18,112 nt of DNA, from assembly GCA_046483125.1 (NCBI GenBank), contig JAWODU010000037.1:1-18112 (forward strand). The letters are read 5' to 3'. Position 1 is the stretch's first letter, and the number at the start of each line of letters is the position of its first letter. The translations under genes were made by a program, and so were the position numbers. Under the pieces are notes generated by a model, which saw only the letters and a program-made list of their open reading frames with translations, was not told where the DNA came from and ran no database searches. The DNA comes from JAWODU01 sp046483125. Lineage in GTDB: Bacteria > Verrucomicrobiota > Kiritimatiellia > UBA8416 > JAWODU01. Shown here piece by piece: positions 14,250-18,112 of this stretch.

Positions 14250-15256
14250 CTTCGTTCTTTCTTGAATCTTCCAGTATACAGATAATTCATGGCGAGTGAA
14301 GTGACATAAGCGGCGGTTTTCATGACGGAATCGCTTTTTTCCGGTCTGTCACAAAGACGCAATTCCTCTGCGCGTCTGACGAGATCGCCCAGCAAACCGT
14401 TTATGATGTACTTCTTTTCGCCCGTGCAGAAAGACACGTAATCCACTATGGCCCGACGGTGACGACGGAGAACCGCGGCGGCTTTAACCGAACCGGCCCC
14501 CTTCCTGCTCCTGAATATGCGTTTCAGGTGGAAATCGTGAAAATCGGGATAATACTCGGCGTAGAAAGCGGTCTTTCGTTTGTAATAAGTACGCAATGTG
14601 CCTTTCATTCCGTATATGTCCCAGTACTTGCGGCCGGTCGGTTTCCTGGGAGCTTTGCCGCCGATATCCTTCATCAGGGCTTCCACGTACAGAAGCTTGT
14701 CCATCGCCTTCCAGCCCGTGTATTTCCGGCGCCAGTCCGATTCCGGGTCCAGCCATACGGCGAATGTTTCCGCAAAATCCTCGTCCGGATGATATTGCGC
14801 GTACCATTCGTCCAGATGTCTCACGAAACGCTTGCTGTAAGGCCTGTAACGGTAGCGGTCAGGGTACTCGGAATGAAATTCACCGAAGAGCTGTTTCCAT
14901 TTTTTTCTCCGGTGAAGGAGATAGGCATAGTTCAAAGCGTGTCCCGTCTCGTGCCGAAGTAACTGCATGCAGCTGGTCCTGTCGCCGCCTTCGACTTCCA
15001 GCATCATTTTCTTCTCGAGACGTTTCAGCCTCGGATGCGCCAGGAAGAACGCTATGCCGATTATCGGTTCGCCGTCGGGGCACAGCCATTCGTCGGCGAG
15101 ATAACAGCGCGGCTTGAAATTTATACCCCTGGCCGACAGTTCGCGGTAAAGCGCGAACACGCGCTCTTCAAGCCACGTGCCCTCGATTCGCACAGGCAGG
15201 TCCTTGAAACGCAGGGCAAGCAGTGCTTCATCCGTAAGTTTGGACAGATCCGGCAT
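14246..15256 (-). CDS. Putative zinc metallopeptidase (Peptidase_Mx type)
   Basis: 336 residues. LLRHETGHALNYAYLLHRR contains the zinc-binding H102-E103-x-x-H106, and SKRFVRHLDEWYAQYHP (141-157) followed by DEDFAETFAVWL (E163 as a likely third ligand) matches the putative zinc-binding metallopeptidase family Pfam Peptidase_Mx. Here the N-terminal half (PDLSKLTDEALLALRFKDLP) has no zinc ribbon and no signal peptide, so it should be cytoplasmic. The C-terminal region is basic (HLKRIFRSRKGAGS, RRHRRAIVDYV). It is first in a two-gene unit with the ATP-grasp ligase. A make-and-trim or ligation-plus-proteolysis pathway for a peptide is inferred. No clear Shine-Dalgarno precedes ATG 15256. Confidence 0.8.
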   Translation of the reverse strand: MPDLSKLTDEALLALRFKDLPVRIEGTWLEERVFALYRELSARGINFKPRCYLADEWLCPDGEPIIGIAFFLAHPRLKRLEKKMMLEVEGGDRTSCMQLLRHETGHALNYAYLLHRRKKWKQLFGEFHSEYPDRYRYRPYSKRFVRHLDEWYAQYHPDEDFAETFAVWLDPESDWRRKYTGWKAMDKLLYVEALMKDIGGKAPRKPTGRKYWDIYGMKGTLRTYYKRKTAFYAEYYPDFHDFHLKRIFRSRKGAGSVKAAAVLRRHRRAIVDYVSFCTGEKKYIINGLLGDLVRRAEELRLCDRPEKSDSVMKTAAYVTSLAMNYLYTGRFKKERR

Positions 15257-15350
15257 AGCGGCTTAATAGGTTGCTTTGATCGCGTAAATATTCAAGTCTT
15301 TTTTGCAATTGAACAGAAGCCCCGTTTCTGTCAGTTTTAACGCCGTTGTC

Positions 15351-15995
15351 ATGACCCACAGTAAAAACATCTGCATCCCCGACCCGGTGATCAGGCGGCT
15401 TACCAGATACCTGGAAGCCGTCCGCGAATACTCCGAGTCAGGCTCGGAGTGGATTTCTTCCCAGGAAATAGCCGATTCCCTCGGCCTTACCAGCTCCACC
15501 GTCCGCCAGGACCTGTCATATCTCGATTTTTCGGGGATCTCCAAGCGCGGTTACCAGGTCGGCCCCCTGCGGGACGTTATTGAGAATTCACTGGGTACGG
15601 ACTCAACGCATAAGGTGGTAATCATCGGGGCGGGAAATCTCGGCAGGGCCCTCGCGGCCCACTCCGGATTCACGCGCGGAGGTTTCGCGATTTGCGGCAT
15701 TTTTGATTCCGACACGCGTCTGACCGGTACCCGTATCGGGGCGCTCAAAGTGCGCGAAATGCACCGTCTCGCCGGCACCGTCCGCAAGAAGAACGCCGAC
15801 ATCGGGATGATAGCCGTACCGGGTCCTTCTGCCCAGAAAGCGCTGGAGGATCTGTTACATGCCGGTATCAGGGGTATATTGAACTTCAGTTCCGCCCATC
15901 TCAACGGCCCCAAAGGCGCGTCCATTGTGGATGTCCGGATTGTGGCCAGCCTTCAGGAGCTGGTCTATCGCATGAAGTCTTCGGGAAAATGCTGA
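15351..15995 (+). CDS. rex: Redox-sensing transcriptional repressor Rex
   Basis: 214 residues from ATG 15351; a longer frame from TTG 15303 lacks family-like sequence. The N-terminal winged helix (about 8-70) has the Rex hallmark SSQEIADSLGLTSSTVRQDL and GYQVGPL. The Rossmann domain has VVIIGAGNLGRALAAH (89-104), FDSD, and the late motif GILNFSSAHLN. Rex senses the NADH/NAD+ ratio as a dimer: NAD+ favours operator binding, NADH releases it. It faces away from the peptidase gene and lies 125 bases before the hydrogenase operon, between which is an operator-like site, so it very likely controls that operon. No good Shine-Dalgarno is seen, so the start is not certain. Confidence 0.93.
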   Translation: MTHSKNICIPDPVIRRLTRYLEAVREYSESGSEWISSQEIADSLGLTSSTVRQDLSYLDFSGISKRGYQVGPLRDVIENSLGTDSTHKVVIIGAGNLGRALAAHSGFTRGGFAICGIFDSDTRLTGTRIGALKVREMHRLAGTVRKKNADIGMIAVPGPSAQKALEDLLHAGIRGILNFSSAHLNGPKGASIVDVRIVASLQELVYRMKSSGKC

Positions 15996-16037
15996 TATCC
16001 GCCGGGCAGGAGGATTGTAAAAAAAGAGCAAAAAATA

Positions 16038-16055
16038 TCGTTAAAAGTTTGACAA
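16038..16055 (+). promoter_or_regulatory. Candidate Rex operator overlapping a -35 box
   Basis: TCGTTAA-AAGT-TTGACAA is an 18-base imperfect dyad with 7-4-7 spacing, like the Rex consensus TTGTGAA/TTGTTAA-N4-TTMACAA; it deviates at two positions of the latter form. Its right half contains TTGACA (16049-16054), usable as the -35 of the hydrogenase operon, though the matching -10 (CTTACT at 16071-16076, 16-base spacing) is weak. Placement directly between rex and the operon supports the call. Confidence 0.62.
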
Positions 16056-16120
16056 TTACTCTTCGTATTTCTTACTGTTCGCTTTTCTGGTTACTTGAAG
16101 AGCGTATGAAGCGATGAATT

Positions 16121-17143
16121 ATGAGCATTAAAGCCGTAAAAGAAAACGACCTGAGCACGTGGGTGGACTCGCTGATCTCCGAAATGCCGGTCATAGGAGT
16201 GCAGGCCCACCAGGGCCGGTTCAACTTCAAAAAGCTCAAAGCCGCCGGGGATCTGCGACTGGATTACGACACTACAGTTATTCCGCCAAAGGCTGTGTTC
16301 CAGCCTCCGGAGGAAACACTGCTGAAGTTTACACAGGACGGCTACGAAAGCGTGATGAGTGATGAAGCTTTCGTACTCATGGGCGTCCATCCTTATGACG
16401 TCACAGCGATAAGACAGATGGATGCGATTTTCCGCCGGGATAATTGTGACGCCCATTACATTAGGCGCCGGGCGAATGCTGTGATTGTAGCCGTGGATCC
16501 GCAGAACGCTTCGGAAGACGTCTTTGCCGGACAGATGGGGACCTCACACGTGGAAGAAGGATATGACATTCTACTTACAAAAACGGGCGACGAATACGTA
16601 GTAGACGCGCAGACAAAGAAAGGCGAAGCACTGGCCGGTAAACTCAAGGGCAGAGAGGCCGGCTCCGAAGACCTGGAGGCGCGAAAACAAATCTGGGCGG
16701 AAAACCGGGAAAAGCTTTCGGGGCATGAACTGAAAGCCGCTCCTTCATCGTGGCCCGGGCTTCTCGAAAACGGCTACGATCATCCGGTCTGGGAGGAAAA
16801 AGCCGAAAAGTGTTTTTCCTGCGGCTCGTGCAATCTTGTGTGTCCCACCTGCTATTGTTTTGACGTTCAGGATGACGTTAACTGGGATCTCAAATCCGGC
16901 AGGCGTCATCGGGCATGGGATGGCTGTATGCTGACCGACTTTGCCACCGTTGCCGGCGATCACAACTTCAGGGGCGACCGCGCGGACCGGTACAGGCACC
17001 GCTACTATCGCAAGGGTTCCTATGTTCCGGACATGATAGGCGGAGAAATAGCCTGCGTGGGATGCGGACGGTGTATCAAGGCCTGCGTGGCGAAAATAGC
17101 TAACCCCGTTGAGATATTCAACCGTCTGCAGGAGGGTAAATGA
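16121..17143 (+). CDS. hydB: Sulfhydrogenase / group 3b hydrogenase beta subunit (4Fe-4S dicluster, AsrA-like)
   Basis: 340 residues. The N-terminal 220 residues match the HydB/AsrA domain (MGVHPYDVTAIRQMD; YDILLTKTGDEYVVD). The C-terminal part holds two ferredoxin-type clusters: C231-x2-C234-x2-C237-x3-C241-P (CFSCGSCNLVCPTCYCFDV) and C312-x2-C315-x2-C318-x3-C322 (CVGCGRCIKAC). The usual Pro after the last Cys is replaced by Val. The AWDGCMLTDFATVAGDHNFR and RYRHRYYRKG blocks are family typical. It passes electrons between the hydrogenase/sulfur-reductase core and the flavin subunit. The next gene overlaps its stop by four bases (or starts on the stop's last base). The operon order matches hydB-G-D-A of Pyrococcus-type hydrogenase I; AsrA of sulfite reductase is the main alternative, less likely given the delta-like start downstream. 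Confidence 0.85.
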   Translation: MSIKAVKENDLSTWVDSLISEMPVIGVQAHQGRFNFKKLKAAGDLRLDYDTTVIPPKAVFQPPEETLLKFTQDGYESVMSDEAFVLMGVHPYDVTAIRQMDAIFRRDNCDAHYIRRRANAVIVAVDPQNASEDVFAGQMGTSHVEEGYDILLTKTGDEYVVDAQTKKGEALAGKLKGREAGSEDLEARKQIWAENREKLSGHELKAAPSSWPGLLENGYDHPVWEEKAEKCFSCGSCNLVCPTCYCFDVQDDVNWDLKSGRRHRAWDGCMLTDFATVAGDHNFRGDRADRYRHRYYRKGSYVPDMIGGEIACVGCGRCIKACVAKIANPVEIFNRLQEGK

Positions 17144-17985
17144 TGGCTGAGGCCTGCAATCCCGAACATGACATTTACAAGCCCGAGCTGGCTGTAATCG
17201 CGAAGTCCGAACAAATGACGGAACTTGAAAGGTTTTTTGCCTTTGAAATGCTTTCGGGATCGGAACTGGGGCACAAACCCGGCCAGTTCGCGGAGGTATC
17301 CGTCGCTGGTATAGGAGAAGCTCCGATTTCGATCTCCTCCTCGCCGACGCAAAGCGGCGGCTTCGAAATGGTAATACGCAACGTCGGGAACGTATCCGGA
17401 GCCCTGCACCGCATGAAAGAAGGCTCCAGGGTCGGCATAAGGGGACCGTACGGAGTGGGATTTCCCGTGGATACGGAACTCAAGGGCAGAGATCTGCTCT
17501 TTATCTGCGGCGGTATAGGACTGGTCCCTGTTCGTTCCGCCATTAACTACGTGCTGGACAACCGCGGCGATTACGGAAAGGTGACGATTCTTTTCGGTGC
17601 CAAGACTCCGGCTGAGCGCCTTTTTACGGGCGAACTGGAAACATGGGATAAGGCCGATGACGTAGATTTCCGCGAGACGGTGGATGCCGCAGGGGAGAAA
17701 TGGGAGGGCAACACCGGCGTGATCACAACGCTGATTCCGGATCTGGACATCGACGTGAATACATCTTCTGTCGTTGTCTGCGGGCCTCCCGTAATGTACA
17801 AATTCGTCATGCTGGAACTCGAGAAGAAAAAGATTCCGTTCGAAAACGTGTACCTTTCTCTTGAGCGCAGAATGAAATGCGGCGTGGGCAAATGCGGGCA
17901 TTGCCAGATTAACGGCCTCTATGTCTGCAAAGACGGTCCCGTCTTTCGTTACTCGGATATCCGGGAAGTAAGAGAGGCGATCTGA
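17140..17985 (+). CDS. hydG: Sulfhydrogenase / group 3b hydrogenase gamma subunit (FAD/NAD(P)-binding)
   Basis: 281 residues, a ferredoxin-NADP reductase-like protein. The FAD domain has APISISSSP (the position of the usual RPFSIS flavin motif) and GSRVGIRGPYGVGFP. The NAD(P) domain has LLFICGGIGLVPVRSAINYVL and VVVCGPPVMYKFV. A C-terminal [2Fe-2S] binding motif is C247-x4-C252-x2-C255-x7-C263 (MKCGVGKCGHCQINGLYVC). It transfers electrons to or from NAD(P). Start is ATG 17140 or, with better spacing from GGAGGG (17131-17136), the adjacent ATG 17143. It overlaps the preceding stop and its own TGA overlaps the next ATG at 17985, so translation is coupled throughout. AsrB is the related alternative. 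Confidence 0.87.
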   Translation: MMAEACNPEHDIYKPELAVIAKSEQMTELERFFAFEMLSGSELGHKPGQFAEVSVAGIGEAPISISSSPTQSGGFEMVIRNVGNVSGALHRMKEGSRVGIRGPYGVGFPVDTELKGRDLLFICGGIGLVPVRSAINYVLDNRGDYGKVTILFGAKTPAERLFTGELETWDKADDVDFRETVDAAGEKWEGNTGVITTLIPDLDIDVNTSSVVVCGPPVMYKFVMLELEKKKIPFENVYLSLERRMKCGVGKCGHCQINGLYVCKDGPVFRYSDIREVREAI

Positions 17986-18068
17986 TGAGCAAGCCAAGGG
18001 TACCCATTTTTGATTTCGCCTGCTGTGAAGGAAGCCTTTTGACATCGACTTTGAAATTACTCAGCTGA
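17985..18068 (+). pseudogene. hydD: Broken start of hydrogenase delta (small) subunit
   Basis: ATG 17985 overlaps the gamma-subunit stop. The first 16 residues MSKPRVPIFDFACCEG match the opening of NiFe-hydrogenase small (delta) subunits, whose next residues should be CQ and a helix, with the Cys ligating the proximal [4Fe-4S] cluster. Instead the frame reads SLLTSTLKLLS and stops at 18066-18068, and the other frames to 18112 do not resume small-subunit sequence as far as I can tell. Either the gene is truncated or the contig end is a chimera or misassembly. The expected large (alpha) subunit is beyond the window. Confidence 0.6.
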
Positions 18069-18112
18069 TGCTCCGACTTGAGATCCGCTATCTGTGCAGC
18101 ATGCATCATATC

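Noticed and set aside
15270..15297. A Rex-site-like string upstream of rex (autoregulation)
   Set aside because: The best alignment around the GCGTAAATATTCAAG stretch matches only about 4 of 7 bases in each half, no better than chance.
16106..16117. A three-codon upstream reading frame (ATG AAG CGA TGA) just before the hydrogenase beta start
   Set aside because: No ribosome-binding site and such short frames arise by chance; no attenuation structure accompanies it.
17020..18045. A 341-residue minus-strand frame opposite the hydrogenase beta/gamma genes
   Set aside because: It is antisense to conserved cluster- and flavin-binding motifs and has no domain of its own.
1..18112. CRISPR arrays, insertion sequences, rRNA genes, replication origins
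   Set aside because: No regularly spaced repeats, transposase frames, rRNA sequence or DnaA-box clusters were seen.

Overview
The window looks like a bacterial genome fragment of moderately high GC, probably from an anaerobic or facultative, Gram-negative-type lineage. Pointers are a Rex redox regulator beside a group 3b-type NiFe hydrogenase (sulfhydrogenase) operon, a lipoprotein signal, an F5/8-type-C surface protein and a uroporphyrinogen-decarboxylase-like protein of the sort common in PVC-group and related environmental bacteria. The exact phylum cannot be read from the sequence. Both edges hold broken genes: a glycosyltransferase piece on the left, and on the right a hydrogenase small-subunit start whose reading frame collapses after 16 codons.

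Layout. 1-591: a glycosyltransferase family 4 remnant, then non-coding DNA. 592-2313: argS. 2314-3693: a promoter, a small unrecognised and possibly frameshifted ORF, and an orphan trpC with an odd C-terminal tail. 3700-5765: an accessory patch holding a truncated four-helix-bundle gene, a two-gene minus-strand cassette (short basic protein plus GSU2403-type nucleotidyltransferase) behind a palindromic operator, a tRNA 5'-half relic and an intact tRNA(CAU). A 14-base stretch of the intact tRNA anticodon arm recurs exactly where the four-helix gene breaks, so this patch may be an integrated element remnant.

5823-8318: a tightly packed SxtJ-like membrane protein / NodU-TobZ-type carbamoyltransferase / DUF5989 micro-protein operon. 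8329-13139: housekeeping and envelope genes (UroD-like protein, lipoprotein, CPBP-like membrane protein, F5/8-C protein, hotdog thioesterase, membrane-anchored CxxC-domain protein). 13233-15256: a translationally coupled ATP-grasp ligase and Peptidase_Mx-type zinc metallopeptidase.

15351-18112: Rex, a close match to a Rex operator overlapping a -35 element, and the hydrogenase operon in the order beta, gamma, delta start. This arrangement implies that NADH/NAD+ sensed by Rex controls NAD(P)-linked hydrogen or sulfur metabolism. The least explained systems are the ATP-grasp/metallopeptidase pair, the tRNA-bounded nucleotidyltransferase cassette and the SxtJ/carbamoyltransferase/DUF5989 triad.
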